Shown: positions 1 through 7,911 of the stretch, piece by piece
Layout of the letters: every line of letters starts with the position of its first letter
Position numbering within the stretch: the first letter of the stretch is position 1
From: a virus
Strand: one strand, 5' to 3'
Virus record (IMG/VR): IMGVR_UViG_3300022223_000020
Location: 1-26,895 of that record
DNA length: 26,895 nucleotides
The notes under the pieces: model-generated
What the model saw: only the letters and a program-made list of their open reading frames with translations
The model's database searches: none
What the model was told of the DNA's origin: nothing
Translations under genes and position numbers: made by a program

Positions 1-2070
1 CGACGTGCCCAGAGCGTGGGAGCCCACGCTGGCGTCCGCGAACTGGAATCCAGCGCTCGTGGTCTTGAGGATCTTGTCCGCTGCGCCCGGATGCGTGACG
101 GCGGAGAGCACGGATCCGTCCGGTGCGCCGACGATGAGATCCTGCTTCGTCGTGGAGAGGGAGAGCGCAGCACCGGTGCCGCCCCGAACGAGCGGCAGGA
201 TCCCGTCGGTGATCGATGCGGCGCTGAGGTTGGTAGACGCGGTGCCGACCGTATGCCCCGCGATCTCAACCCACTCGCTCGGCACGCCAAGGGAGTTCAC
301 GGCCCGGAGCCGGATGTCGTAGTCGTCCCCGGCAGTGACCCCGCCGACGAACACCTCGAGGTCGTCCCTCAGCGGGTCCGGAGCCGCCGAGCGATATGTT
401 CCCGTCGTGGCCTCCCGGACCTGCACCTCGTAGTACGCCAGGAACGCATGGTCCGCCCGAGTCCAGGACAGGTGGATCCGGGGTTGAACCTGGCCCTCCT
501 GGGTCACGAGGGCGGTCGTCGCATCCGAGAGCGCCGCCACGCCGGTGGGCACCGCCACATTCCTGACGTCCGGCAGCCCGTCGGCTGGTATGGTGTCCTT
601 GGTGTTCTGGGCGTCGAGGTTATAGGCCGCGCTGTCGTACTCGCGGAGCAGGAGGCGAACGTTCCCGTCCGGCGCGAGGCCCATGGCCATCACCCAGAAC
701 GACTTCTGGTTCCACCCCGGCCGGGAATGAGTCACGGGAACGACGTCGCCAACCTGGAGCTTGAGCGCTTCCTGGTTCGCGGTCATCGTCAGCGTGAGGT
801 CCTCCCGCGACTCGCGGAGCATGACCATCGCGATCTTCTGGGCGCGGTAGTAGTTCTCCGTGAACGGAAGCTGGATCTCGAGGATGCTCTCGAAGCTCGA
901 GTCGTTGGTGAGGAACGCGTTCGTCTGGTTGGCCTCAGGCCACGTCACCTGCTGCGGAGACCAGTTGTTGTCCTCGTCGATGAAGTGGGCGATGACGCGG
1001 TTGGGGACCTGCTCGATCCCGGCCCGGAAGTACTCGAACTCGCCGACGATGTTGTCCTCCGTGAGTGCGAAGGTCGTCGGGGTAGTCGGCTGGCGGATGA
1101 ACAGTCGGAACTTCCCGCCTTGGTATACGATCTCGCCGCGGCAGGCCGCGAGCAGGTCCTCGAGGTTGTCGACTTTCGAACGACCGGTGTCGAGGCGCCC
1201 GTTGCACGTGAACCGGGCATGGTTCCCGCCGGGGGACGTGAGGCTCGTGTCGCAGTAGTTCGCAGCCGACTTGAAGCTGTCCTCGTCGATCTCCGAACGA
1301 CTCCCGCCGTCCCGCTCAGAGTACAGCGCCCCCATCCCGTACCGCTTCGACGTGAGGTAGTCGAGCACGCAGAGGGCCGGATTGTCGCTCCACCCCCAGG
1401 TCGACGTGCGCGGGTCGTACACCTTTTGCCCCTTCACGATGGCCGTCACCTCGGGGATCCCCGTGGGATAGACCGACTCGTGATGAGTGAGCTGGAGCGC
1501 CACGTAGGCGATGCCTTTCCCGACGACGGCGGTGTTGTAGGCACTGCTGAACGCCGTGTTCAGCATGGCATCGACGGTCTGGGTGTTCGCGCCGGCGTGG
1601 AGTCCGTACCGGAGGAAGAACACTTCGAACGGGGCCGTCCCGATCTTGAACGGACTCTGGATCCCGGTCTCGTTCGGCTCGGATTCGAACGCTGGCGAGG
1701 ACACGGCCAGGCGGTCGTCCAGGTAGATCGACTCCACCGCCTCGATCCCCCCGCCGTTCTCTGAGGCGAGCCCGAAGCATCCCACGAGGTAGAGGACCTT
1801 GTTGTCCACGCTGGCCGGGTCGACACGGACGTCCGAGATCTGGATCCCCACCTTCGTGCGTCCGTAGATCACGCCCAGGCCTGCCTCGTTGGACATCACG
1901 TTGGCCCGGACGCCGTGCTCCTGCTTCCCGGCCATCCCTCGCCCGCGGAGGTACCCTCCGAGGAGTTGCGTGCCGATGAAGACGCCCGCCTTGATGTACC
2001 ACCCCAGCGGAGAGAAGCTGGCTACGATCCCGCCGATCTGGATGATCCGCCCGATGGTGCCGCTACTCAC
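1..2070 (-). CDS. Tail-tip / host-specificity protein (lambda gpJ-like), 3' end cut by window edge
   Basis: A reading frame of 690 codons runs open from a GTG at 2070 to the left edge of the window, so the C terminus is missing. A GGAGG ribosome site lies 5 nt before the GTG, which overlaps the stop of the upstream gene (GTGA). The first roughly 480 residues look like a central tail-tip protein: an N-terminal hydrophobic, glycine-rich stretch, then a segment reading WGWSDNPALCVLDYLTS, typical of J-type proteins where the chain wraps the tip. Residues about 500-600 form a fibronectin type III-like domain (PRIHLSWTRAD to YDIRLRAVNSLG). A GGTGA motif near residue 630 resembles the start of tail-fibre segments. 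By family role it sits at the distal tail and contacts the host surface. It follows hub and peptidase genes in lambda-like order. The reading is confident; the receptor-binding part is outside the window. Confidence 0.88.
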   Translation of the reverse strand, partial: MSSGTIGRIIQIGGIVASFSPLGWYIKAGVFIGTQLLGGYLRGRGMAGKQEHGVRANVMSNEAGLGVIYGRTKVGIQISDVRVDPASVDNKVLYLVGCFGLASENGGGIEAVESIYLDDRLAVSSPAFESEPNETGIQSPFKIGTAPFEVFFLRYGLHAGANTQTVDAMLNTAFSSAYNTAVVGKGIAYVALQLTHHESVYPTGIPEVTAIVKGQKVYDPRTSTWGWSDNPALCVLDYLTSKRYGMGALYSERDGGSRSEIDEDSFKSAANYCDTSLTSPGGNHARFTCNGRLDTGRSKVDNLEDLLAACRGEIVYQGGKFRLFIRQPTTPTTFALTEDNIVGEFEYFRAGIEQVPNRVIAHFIDEDNNWSPQQVTWPEANQTNAFLTNDSSFESILEIQLPFTENYYRAQKIAMVMLRESREDLTLTMTANQEALKLQVGDVVPVTHSRPGWNQKSFWVMAMGLAPDGNVRLLLREYDSAAYNLDAQNTKDTIPADGLPDVRNVAVPTGVAALSDATTALVTQEGQVQPRIHLSWTRADHAFLAYYEVQVREATTGTYRSAAPDPLRDDLEVFVGGVTAGDDYDIRLRAVNSLGVPSEWVEIAGHTVGTASTNLSAASITDGILPLVRGGTGAALSLSTTKQDLIVGAPDGSVLSAVTHPGAADKILKTTSAGFQFADASVGSHALGTS

Positions 2071-2510
2071 GGGAGCCTCCAGAACCGGGTGCCCCCGGGC
2101 AGCACGGACGACCACACTACCTCCACGCCGCGTTCCCGGTGCACGGTGAGGATCCGGGCGCCGATGCACACTACGAGCCGCGGGAGGCCGTCAACATCCT
2201 CCCCGGGGAACACGCCCACGTCCCCGGCCTGCACGAACGCTCCGGGCACTTCCACGGCCTTCAGGGCGCCCAGGACGCTCTGGACGGACCCGACAGCCCG
2301 CCATGCCCCCGCTGCGCCCCTCAAGGACGTCCACGGGGCGCCGAGGGCAGCCTCGAGTACGTCGTGGTCGTACAGGACCGTCAGGGCCCCTCGGACGAGC
2401 GTCCCGCAGTCGGTGACGCCCCACTCGAACGCTTCCCCCTGAAGGCGGCCGGCGTACTGCACGAGGCGCACGTCCCAATTGAGGACGCGGGTGAGGTCAC
2501 TTCTCGCCAC
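2067..2510 (-). CDS. NlpC/P60-like tail-tip protein (DUF6950-like)
   Basis: 147 residues. I chose the GTG at 2510 because a GGGGAGGG site precedes it by about 6 nt; an earlier in-frame GTG at 2552 lacks one. The start overlaps the upstream stop by 14 nt. The N terminus (LNWDVRLVQYAGRLQGEAFEWGV) followed by TDCGTL matches the pattern of DUF6950-type phage proteins, which occupy the place of lambda gpK-like NlpC/P60 peptidases. Cys35 in the TDC motif is the candidate nucleophile. Further on, AGDVGVF resembles the GDV/GDL strand of NlpC folds, and a single His is seen in TVHRE. Whether it cleaves peptidoglycan during DNA entry or only fills a structural role at the tip cannot be settled from sequence. 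Position between the hub-like gene and the J-like gene supports a tail-tip assignment. Confidence 0.7.
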   Translation of the reverse strand: MARSDLTRVLNWDVRLVQYAGRLQGEAFEWGVTDCGTLVRGALTVLYDHDVLEAALGAPWTSLRGAAGAWRAVGSVQSVLGALKAVEVPGAFVQAGDVGVFPGEDVDGLPRLVVCIGARILTVHRERGVEVVWSSVLPGGTRFWRLP

Positions 2511-3186
2511 GACCGCCCTCCCCCCGTCCGACGTAGATGCTGTCCCCGCCACCCGGGACCCGTGCAGGACTGGCCGTGCCCCAGTAGATCGGCTTGTTCA
2601 CGAGAGCGGGCAGGAACTTGAAGAACGCGTCGGTGAGGTCCGTTCCGGTGAGCCCTCCCCGGCGGAGCATGTCCCGATGGCTGTGGAGGTTGGTGAGCAC
2701 CGGCCCTCCCTGCTGGAACGCAGCGAGGCGCGAGACCCACCGGGTCTTCACGCTGACGGACCCGCCCCCCATCGATTCCGCCTGCTGGTCGTCCGTGACT
2801 GTGTAGGCGGTGTTCTGATAGCCTCGGAACTCCTCGAGGGGATCGGCGACGATGGTCCCCGCGGCGGAGTTCAGCAGCGCCCGGTAGACGATGACCTCGT
2901 AGCCGCGGAAGAAGTTGTTCAGCACGAGCGAGACGATGGATCCGTCGACGCCCGACAGCGCGACGGGGACGCCCTGGGCCTTGAGGTCCCCCGTCTCCTG
3001 GCTGCCCCCGTACTGGAGGTGTCCACCCACAGCCGCCCAGGTCTGACCGGACCAGCTGATGTCCTGGGCCGACGTCGCGATACGAAGCGTTCCCCCGGAG
3101 CTCTCCATCTGGATCAGGTGGATGATGTCGTAGCCCCGTTCCGCGGCCACGGCCGTCTGCATCCCGGAGGTGAGCGTGCGGGTCAT
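2497..3186 (-). CDS. Tail hub / baseplate-like protein (DUF2163-like)
   Basis: 229 residues from the ATG at 3186, which overlaps the stop of the distal-tail gene as ATGA and follows a GGAGGTTCC ribosome site. The protein opens with MTRTLTSGMQTAVAA and continues with beta-rich sequence (GGTLRIATSAQDISWSG). Its length, position and C-terminal pattern of a His-rich turn (LHSHRDMLRR) followed by FKFLPALVNKPIYWG resemble the DUF2163 / gene-transfer-agent hub family and lambda gpL-like proteins. These join the distal tail ring to the central tip. No enzymatic motif is visible. The assignment rests on order (tape measure, distal tail, this gene, NlpC-like, J) and on weak family resemblance, so the structural class is firmer than the exact family. 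Confidence 0.65.
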   Translation of the reverse strand: MTRTLTSGMQTAVAAERGYDIIHLIQMESSGGTLRIATSAQDISWSGQTWAAVGGHLQYGGSQETGDLKAQGVPVALSGVDGSIVSLVLNNFFRGYEVIVYRALLNSAAGTIVADPLEEFRGYQNTAYTVTDDQQAESMGGGSVSVKTRWVSRLAAFQQGGPVLTNLHSHRDMLRRGGLTGTDLTDAFFKFLPALVNKPIYWGTASPARVPGGGDSIYVGRGEGGRGEK

Positions 3187-3803
3187 GGAACCTCCCGGAA
3201 CGTCACCCGCAGGCCGGAGATGAACTGGCCGGGGCGTCCGGCCGGGGCGTTGTAGTCCCAGACCATCGCCCGGATGACGCATCCCGTACGCGTGATGGCC
3301 GCGTTGTCGGCCGGCGACGATCCCGCGGGGATCGGCGGGTTGATCTTGATGGTGGCGGCCCCGAGGCCATTCGACGAGGCGTCTTCCACCACTCGGAAAA
3401 GTGGGGTCAGGCCCGCGATCTTCAGCACGTCACCAGCCCGCACGACGTTCGTCACCGACGCGGACCATCCGTCCGTGTTCAGGCTCTCCCCGGTCTGGCT
3501 GGCTCCGGCCACGAGCGGGGTGCCGCCCCCGGCGCCCAGAGGCGCCTTCCCGGATCCGGGGAGCGCACTGTGGGTCACATCGAAGATCTGACTGGTGTGG
3601 AACGCCCACTCGACCCACGTGAGGAGCGCTTCCACGTCCGCCCGTCCCAGCCGGAGGTCGGCCCACGTCGCCTCCCACATGCGGCCGATCTGCTGAGACC
3701 CGAGCAGCTGGACACCACCGGAGCCGCCGACGGATCGCAGGCCGGTGGGAACCCTGGGGATGGTCTCCTGGCGGGGAAGAATCGTGCTGGGGAACGTGGC
3801 CAT
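3183..3803 (-). CDS. Distal tail / minor tail protein carrying a recurrent GTPLV beta domain
   Basis: 206 residues. The ATG at 3803 overlaps the tape-measure stop as TGATG and is preceded by GGAGGCGC. Residues about 1-90 and 175-206 look like a distal-tail protein (a short ring-forming protein at the end of the tube). They flank a region at about 94-172 that opens with GTPLVAGA and contains VVRAGD, IAG and PADNAAIT. The same pattern appears inside the second tail-tube protein (GTPLVQGA, VVRPGD, VAG, WADNSAVT) and, more weakly, in the coat protein (VKGD, FAGDSQTY). The module therefore looks like an accessory beta domain inserted into a virion protein. No enzymatic residues are evident. Location directly after the tape measure is the classical place for a distal tail protein. 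Confidence 0.7.
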   Translation of the reverse strand: MATFPSTILPRQETIPRVPTGLRSVGGSGGVQLLGSQQIGRMWEATWADLRLGRADVEALLTWVEWAFHTSQIFDVTHSALPGSGKAPLGAGGGTPLVAGASQTGESLNTDGWSASVTNVVRAGDVLKIAGLTPLFRVVEDASSNGLGAATIKINPPIPAGSSPADNAAITRTGCVIRAMVWDYNAPAGRPGQFISGLRVTFREVP

Positions 3804-5845
3804 CAGCGCCTCCCGCCCATCAGCTGCTGCAGCGTCGTGCTCTCCTGGATCCCCTCGGCCATCATCTGGAGGATCTCGCCCTTCTGTTCGCGGATGACCT
3901 GGGTTGCGCCCCTCGTATCGATGGCCGAGACGTTCAGGTTCTGATTGAGGTTGACCACGACGGCCTTGTTCGGACCCCCGATCGAGAAGGCGGACGACGG
4001 GGAGCCCTTGGGGCCTGTGTTCCAGATCGGTGAGCCCTTGGCCATCGCGCCACCGCCGTCCGAGACCGCCCCCCCATCGTCGAAGATCGATCCGATGAGG
4101 GGCTCGAGGATCGCCCGCTGGAACGCGAGTCGGATCAGGTCCGCGATGATGCTGTCGACCATGCGGTCGAAGGCCTCGGCGACGCTCTCGGTGCGGTTGA
4201 TCACCGCGAGGAAGCTGTCTTCGATGGCCCCGCCAGCGGACCGCACCATGTCCTCGAGCTCCCGCATGTTCTGCTCGTGGAGCTCCGCCTGCTCGATGAG
4301 CTGCTGGTTCGCGTCGTACAGACGCGCCGCCAGTTCGAGCTGCTCCTTGCTGGCGCCCCGTGCAGAGAGCCCCCAAAGGAGCAGGGCGCGCTCCCCCTGG
4401 GCGAGCTCCATGTTCTGGGTGTGGAGCGAGTCGAGCGTACCGTCGATGGCCTGCTGGTTCTGCTCCAGCTGGCGCTCGGCGTCCTTGCGCGCCTCCGCCT
4501 CCGCCTCGAGGGCCTCCACCTGCTTCCACTTCTCGACGATCTCGTCCTGAGCGGCGCCCACGATGCCGTCCTGGGCGAGCTTGAATCGGTACGCAGCCTC
4601 CTCACCCTCGCTGTAGAGCTTGATCTGCTCGTCGAGGGCGGTGTTGATGCCGGAGATCTTGTCGGCGAGAGCCTCGCCGATGCCGGCGGAGGGTGCGCTG
4701 GAAGAGGGGGTCGTCCCCGGACCGGCCTTCAGCGTGTCGAGCCGCTCCTGGATGAAGAGCAGGATGTTGTCGACATCGCGACCCGTGAGTCCGGCCTCCT
4801 TGAGGAGCCGATCATTCTCGTCGATGGAGCGGTTCGGGTCCGGCATGAGATTCACGAACTCGAGCATCCGCTGCTCGAGGACCCTGGGGTCCTTGATCTT
4901 CGAAAGAGATGCCTTGATCCCCACGGCAGTGGAGCTCTCGCCCCCGAGTTCCCCGAAGATCAGCGCCCACTCGGTGAGGAGTTCGCCCGATTGTCGGATA
5001 GCCCAGGACAGCCCGCCCCCGAGCGACACCGCCAGGCCGTCGCTGTTCTGGATGGCTTGGTCGAGGAGCCTCACCATGTTGGTGAGTTCCTTGTTCACTC
5101 CCTGGTCGCCGATGTCCTTCGCGAAGAGGGAGGCCGTGTCGGACAGGTTGGAGATCGAACCGTCGAGCGTGTCCATCTGCCGCGACATCCCGTCACCGAA
5201 GTTCTCCCGGGCGATCTCGCGGAAGAGCTCAACGACCGACCCGAAGTCCTTGTTCACCTCCTGGGTGACACCACGGAACGTGACCTTCAGCTTGTCGCCC
5301 TCGGCGCGTGCGACGACGCCGAAACTCTTGAGCGCCTCGGTCTCACCGGCACCGGCGCGGATCACTGCACTAGCGAACTCGGTGATGTCCCGGCCCATGG
5401 CGGCCGCGAAGTTTCCGAGGTCCTCGAGGTGCCCTACCGTAGGCGTGATGCCCACGGCGCTCAGTTGGGTGAACGCCTCGGTGAGGTTCTGGATCTCGAA
5501 CGGCGTGGAGCTCGCGAAGGCGGTGATCAGGTCGAAGGCCTGAGACGCGGCGTCCGTCGACCCCGTGATGGAGATGAGGCGGGCCTCGAGCTGCTCGAAC
5601 TCGCGGTTCGTGTCGAAGATGAAGCGTCCAGCGGTCTCCAGGACCCTGAACCCGCCGTACGCCGCCACGAGCCCGATGACGGCTTTGCCGGTCTTCAGGA
5701 ACTGGCCTTCCGCCCGATCCGCGGCCTTGCCGGACCGATCGATGGAGTCCTCGAGGTCATCCAGGCGCCGTTCGGCGCGCCGGATGGCGTTCTCGAAGTC
5801 TCTGGTATCGAATTCGAGGCCTACGACCTCGAGGTTGTCTCCCAC
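3803..5845 (-). CDS. Tail tape measure protein
   Basis: 680 residues from a GTG at 5845, with GAGGGGGCGG upstream; it starts 24 nt after the frameshifted chaperone stop. The N terminus (GLEFDTRDFENAIRRAERRLDDLED) is a coiled coil typical of tape measure proteins. It is followed by a hydrophobic segment near residues 53-70 (GKAVIGLVAAYGGFRVL). A region with STPFEIQNLTEAF and VGITP matches the conserved tape-measure domain (TIGR01541/PF10145-like). A long, charged coiled coil spans about 400-545 (VEKWKQVEALEAEAEARKD), and the C terminus is glycine/serine-rich. Such proteins set tail length and pass through the host envelope during DNA entry. It is the longest gene completely contained in the window and lies exactly downstream of gpG/gpGT-like chaperones, as expected. 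A tail of this tape length would be fairly short for a siphovirus. Confidence 0.93.
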   Translation of the reverse strand: MGDNLEVVGLEFDTRDFENAIRRAERRLDDLEDSIDRSGKAADRAEGQFLKTGKAVIGLVAAYGGFRVLETAGRFIFDTNREFEQLEARLISITGSTDAASQAFDLITAFASSTPFEIQNLTEAFTQLSAVGITPTVGHLEDLGNFAAAMGRDITEFASAVIRAGAGETEALKSFGVVARAEGDKLKVTFRGVTQEVNKDFGSVVELFREIARENFGDGMSRQMDTLDGSISNLSDTASLFAKDIGDQGVNKELTNMVRLLDQAIQNSDGLAVSLGGGLSWAIRQSGELLTEWALIFGELGGESSTAVGIKASLSKIKDPRVLEQRMLEFVNLMPDPNRSIDENDRLLKEAGLTGRDVDNILLFIQERLDTLKAGPGTTPSSSAPSAGIGEALADKISGINTALDEQIKLYSEGEEAAYRFKLAQDGIVGAAQDEIVEKWKQVEALEAEAEARKDAERQLEQNQQAIDGTLDSLHTQNMELAQGERALLLWGLSARGASKEQLELAARLYDANQQLIEQAELHEQNMRELEDMVRSAGGAIEDSFLAVINRTESVAEAFDRMVDSIIADLIRLAFQRAILEPLIGSIFDDGGAVSDGGGAMAKGSPIWNTGPKGSPSSAFSIGGPNKAVVVNLNQNLNVSAIDTRGATQVIREQKGEILQMMAEGIQESTTLQQLMGGRR

Positions 5846-5869
5846 GTCCGCCCCCTCATCATCACCGCA

Positions 5870-6366
5870 TCATCCCACGGGCTCGTTCCTCATCTCCATC
5901 CACGCCTGCCAGAGGAGCGGCTCCCCCAGCGGCATCAACTCCACTTCCTCCAGGCTCTTGCCTAGGAGCTCTCCGACGAGGAGTCGTCGCTGGAGGGCTC
6001 CGTCTTCTCGGACTTTTTTTTTGCGTCCTCCAGGGTCCCCGGGCCGCTGACCGAGGATGCGTACATGAACGCGATGACCCGCTGCAGCACGGCCCACTCC
6101 GCGCTCTCCAGGAGTTCGATACGGTCCCCCCACGTGAACGCCCGGGAGCCGTCCTCGAGCTCGGCCTTCTGGATGAGGAGGTAGACCCGCTTCTCGAGCT
6201 GGTTCTTGTTGGGATCCTTCCCGTCCTCCTCGCTCATCCGCTCTTCGACGGCCAGGATGTCGTTCGTTGTGAGGGGCGTGAAGTAGAGCGTCACCCCCCA
6301 CTCCGACACCTCGACGGAGCGGCGATTGTTGTGCCGAGCCTTCTTGATCAGGTCGATCGGTCTCAT
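5870..6366 (-). CDS. Tail assembly chaperone, long form made by -1 frameshift (gpGT-like)
   Basis: This is the frameshifted extension of the short chaperone. The shared first 118 residues end in the A9 run. If the ribosome slips back one base there, translation continues as VREDGALQRRLLVGELLG and ends at a TGA at 5870, giving 165 residues. The extension is amphipathic and tryptophan-containing (PLLWQAWMEM), as in lambda gpT-like tails that contact the tape measure. The phase works out: short-form codons begin at positions divisible by 3, and the downstream frame is offset by one in the direction produced by a -1 slip. The stop is 25 nt before the tape-measure start. By analogy with lambda, the long form would be made at low level and recruit tube subunits to the tape measure. 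Confidence 0.85.
5962..6366 (-). CDS. Tail assembly chaperone, short form (gpG-like)
   Basis: 134 residues from the ATG at 6366, 6 nt after the tail-tube stop. The N terminus (MRPIDLIKKARHNNRR) and the following beta/helical core (LYFTPLTTNDILAVEERM) resemble gpG-type tail chaperones. The C terminus after the lysine run is a disordered, serine-rich tail ending in SSDDSSSESS, the usual look of a zero-frame product ending shortly after a slip site. It lies between tail tube and tape measure, the standard place. It coats the tape measure during assembly and is absent from the mature virion in characterised phages. Only the frameshift makes the fused product, so both entries are needed. Confidence 0.85.
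   Translation of the reverse strand: MRPIDLIKKARHNNRRSVEVSEWGVTLYFTPLTTNDILAVEERMSEEDGKDPNKNQLEKRVYLLIQKAELEDGSRAFTWGDRIELLESAEWAVLQRVIAFMYASSVSGPGTLEDAKKKSEKTEPSSDDSSSESS
6014..6022 (-). promoter_or_regulatory. A9 slippery sequence for -1 programmed frameshift
   Basis: On the minus strand the codons GCA AAA AAA AAG contain nine consecutive A residues, the only such run seen in this GC-rich window. It lies 53-61 nt before the short-form stop, inside the chaperone gene. Slippage by -1 re-pairs lysine tRNAs without mismatch and opens the frame that ends just before the tape measure. No downstream pseudoknot was worked out by hand. Confidence 0.85.
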
Positions 6367-6372
6367 GTCACC

Positions 6373-7023
6373 TCAGTTCCAGTTGGGTGTGAGAGCGCCC
6401 TCGCCCTGGAAGTCGAATTCGACCTCGAAGAGCGCTCCGCGCTGAGCACGGATCCGGGCGTTCAGGGGCAGCAGGTCCCCCCAGAAGAGCTTCCCGTCGG
6501 CTGCTACCAGAGCCACGGCCAGGGCCGTCGGGTCGTCGTTGGTGTTCACCGCGTCGATGAACGCCTGCTGCTTCGCGTCCCCGTAGTCGAGGAGCGCCAT
6601 GATCCGGCCCTTCCAGTCCGGCGTGTCGAGCGTGATGCTCCGCGCCTCGTCGCCCATCGTGGTGACCTCGAGGACCGGCCGAGACACGGTGGCCTGCCAG
6701 TCCTTCACCTGGGCCACGGAATTCGACGCGAACGTCACCGCCGAGTTGTCCGCCCAGCCGCCACCCGGGACGACGCCCGGCGTGAACGTGACGGCCACCT
6801 GGTTCGGCGTGGGATCCCCCACGACGCCCCCTGTCTGCACCGTGTAGACCTGAGCGTCGCCTGCCACGGTGAACGTGTCGCCCGGGCGCACGACCCCGTT
6901 GAACCCGGCCCCGTCGATCGTGGCCGAAGTCGCGCTCTGGGCGACGGCGCCCTGGACGAGTGGCGTGCCCACCACCACGCCGCCCAAGACCGCCTTGCCT
7001 TTGATCCCCCGGTACTTGGCCAT
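6373..7023 (-). CDS. Major tail tube protein, paralogue with inserted GTPLV domain
   Basis: 216 residues from the ATG at 7023, separated by 3 nt from the preceding tube gene. The first 15 residues (MAKYRGIKG to GG) and everything from residue 101 on (NSVAQVKDWQATVSRP) align with the neighbouring 133-aa tube protein (NSVANVSAWDLTVSRP). Shared later blocks include MGD, LDY and NDDPT. Residues about 16-100 are an extra segment containing GTPLVQGA, VVRPGDTFTVAG and ADNSAVTF, placed precisely between GG and NSVA. Both proteins are expected to adopt the tail-tube beta barrel. The insertion would project from the tube surface, so this copy may form a decorated tube or be a minor variant. Which of the two forms the bulk of the tube is not clear. 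Confidence 0.8.
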   Translation of the reverse strand: MAKYRGIKGKAVLGGVVVGTPLVQGAVAQSATSATIDGAGFNGVVRPGDTFTVAGDAQVYTVQTGGVVGDPTPNQVAVTFTPGVVPGGGWADNSAVTFASNSVAQVKDWQATVSRPVLEVTTMGDEARSITLDTPDWKGRIMALLDYGDAKQQAFIDAVNTNDDPTALAVALVAADGKLFWGDLLPLNARIRAQRGALFEVEFDFQGEGALTPNWN

Positions 7024-7026
7024 GGC

Positions 7027-7428
7027 CTAGATCCAGCTGACCGTGACGGCGCCGTCGGTCTCGAACGGGAAGCTCACCTCGACGTGGTTCCCGACCCGCG
7101 CACCGATGGACGCCGACGTGGGCAGGATGTTGCAGCTGACCTGCTTCGGGCCGGTGCTGCTCACGGTGCCGACGAACGCCAACGGCGTCGGATCGTCGTT
7201 GGAGACCAGCATGTCGATGAGCGCCTTCTGGGCCAGGTCCGCGTAGTCGAGCCGGGCCGTGATGTTTCCGCGGCCGCCGGGGTAGTCCAGGTCCCCCGTC
7301 TTCGCGGCGTCACCCATGGACGTCCCCTCGATGTACGGACGGCTGACCGTGAGGTCCCAGGCCGAAACGTTGGCCACCGAGTTCCCGCCGATGGTGACGG
7401 ATCCCTTTACGCCTCTGTACTTCGCCAT
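7027..7428 (-). CDS. Tail tube protein, short paralogue
   Basis: 133 residues from the ATG at 7428; GGAGGGGAAG lies just upstream, a strong ribosome site. It begins MAKYRGVKGSVTIGG and carries TVSRP, SMGD, LDY and SNDDPTPLAF, matching the core of the longer paralogue encoded directly downstream. Predicted structure is beta-rich with one helix (LAQKALIDMLV), typical of small tail tube proteins. It follows the tail terminator and precedes the chaperones, as expected. The strong ribosome site and the short, uninterrupted domain make it the likelier bulk tube subunit, but this is inference. Confidence 0.8.
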   Translation of the reverse strand: MAKYRGVKGSVTIGGNSVANVSAWDLTVSRPYIEGTSMGDAAKTGDLDYPGGRGNITARLDYADLAQKALIDMLVSNDDPTPLAFVGTVSSTGPKQVSCNILPTSASIGARVGNHVEVSFPFETDGAVTVSWI

Positions 7429-7464
7429 CTTCCCCTCCTCCCGTTCCGCCGCCCCGTGCGGCTG

Positions 7465-7911
7465 TTAGACCGTCTCTCGCACCTCGAACGGAGCCGTGAT
7501 ATCCACGCGAGCTCCGCGTCCTTCGTCCGCACGTCCACCCGTCTGGCTGGAGATCGTCTCCGTGCGGGGCGCCGGTGGGCTCACTGCCCCGAACTCGATG
7601 CCGCCGCCCAGGTCCTTCAGGTTGAACGTGTCCCGCACGACATTCGCGTGGCCGTTCAGCGTCCCCAGGCCTCCCCCTGGAGGGCCGAAGATCGAGACCA
7701 TGACCACGCCGACGATGACGTTCTCCATCACTCCGTCGCCGCCCATGGAATCCTCGAAGGCGTCGCCCCAGAGGATGCTGAAGCGTGCCCATTCGGCGTC
7801 GTCCGGTGGATCGAAGTCCACGTTCGCCCACGCGATGGGGGTGCGGTCCGCCCATTGCGTGTTGAAGTGGGCCTCGATGGCCTGCCGGTACGCATCGATC
7901 GAACTAGCCAC
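7465..7911 (-). CDS. Tail terminator-like protein (DUF4128-like)
   Basis: 148 residues starting at GTG 7911, with GAGGATC 6-7 nt upstream and an 8-nt overlap with the previous stop. The N terminus (SSIDAYRQAIEAHFNTQW) is a helix followed by WANVDFDPP and WARFSILWGD. That layout (helix, short strand with PP, then strands) is the pattern of gpU / DUF4128 tail terminators, which cap the tube at the head-proximal end. The C terminus (ITAPFEVRETV) is a terminal beta strand as in that family. It lies between the HK97 gp10-like gene and the tube genes, the canonical position. No motif proves the function; order and fold pattern carry the call. Confidence 0.7.
   Translation of the reverse strand: MASSIDAYRQAIEAHFNTQWADRTPIAWANVDFDPPDDAEWARFSILWGDAFEDSMGGDGVMENVIVGVVMVSIFGPPGGGLGTLNGHANVVRDTFNLKDLGGGIEFGAVSPPAPRTETISSQTGGRADEGRGARVDITAPFEVRETV

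Noticed and set aside
16-1764. Long plus-strand open frame opposite the tail-tip gene
   Set aside because: It is the complement of the J-like gene in a GC-rich genome, rich in Arg, Val and Leu without domains and without a ribosome site.
3183-4529. Long 448-residue version of the distal tail protein
   Set aside because: The extra N-terminal part runs antiparallel to nothing known, overlaps the tape measure in another frame and is Arg/Gly-rich; the ATG at 3803 has a proper site and coupling.
4277-5965. Long plus-strand frame opposite the tape measure
   Set aside because: It mirrors the tape-measure codons; the minus frame has clear family features and this one does not.
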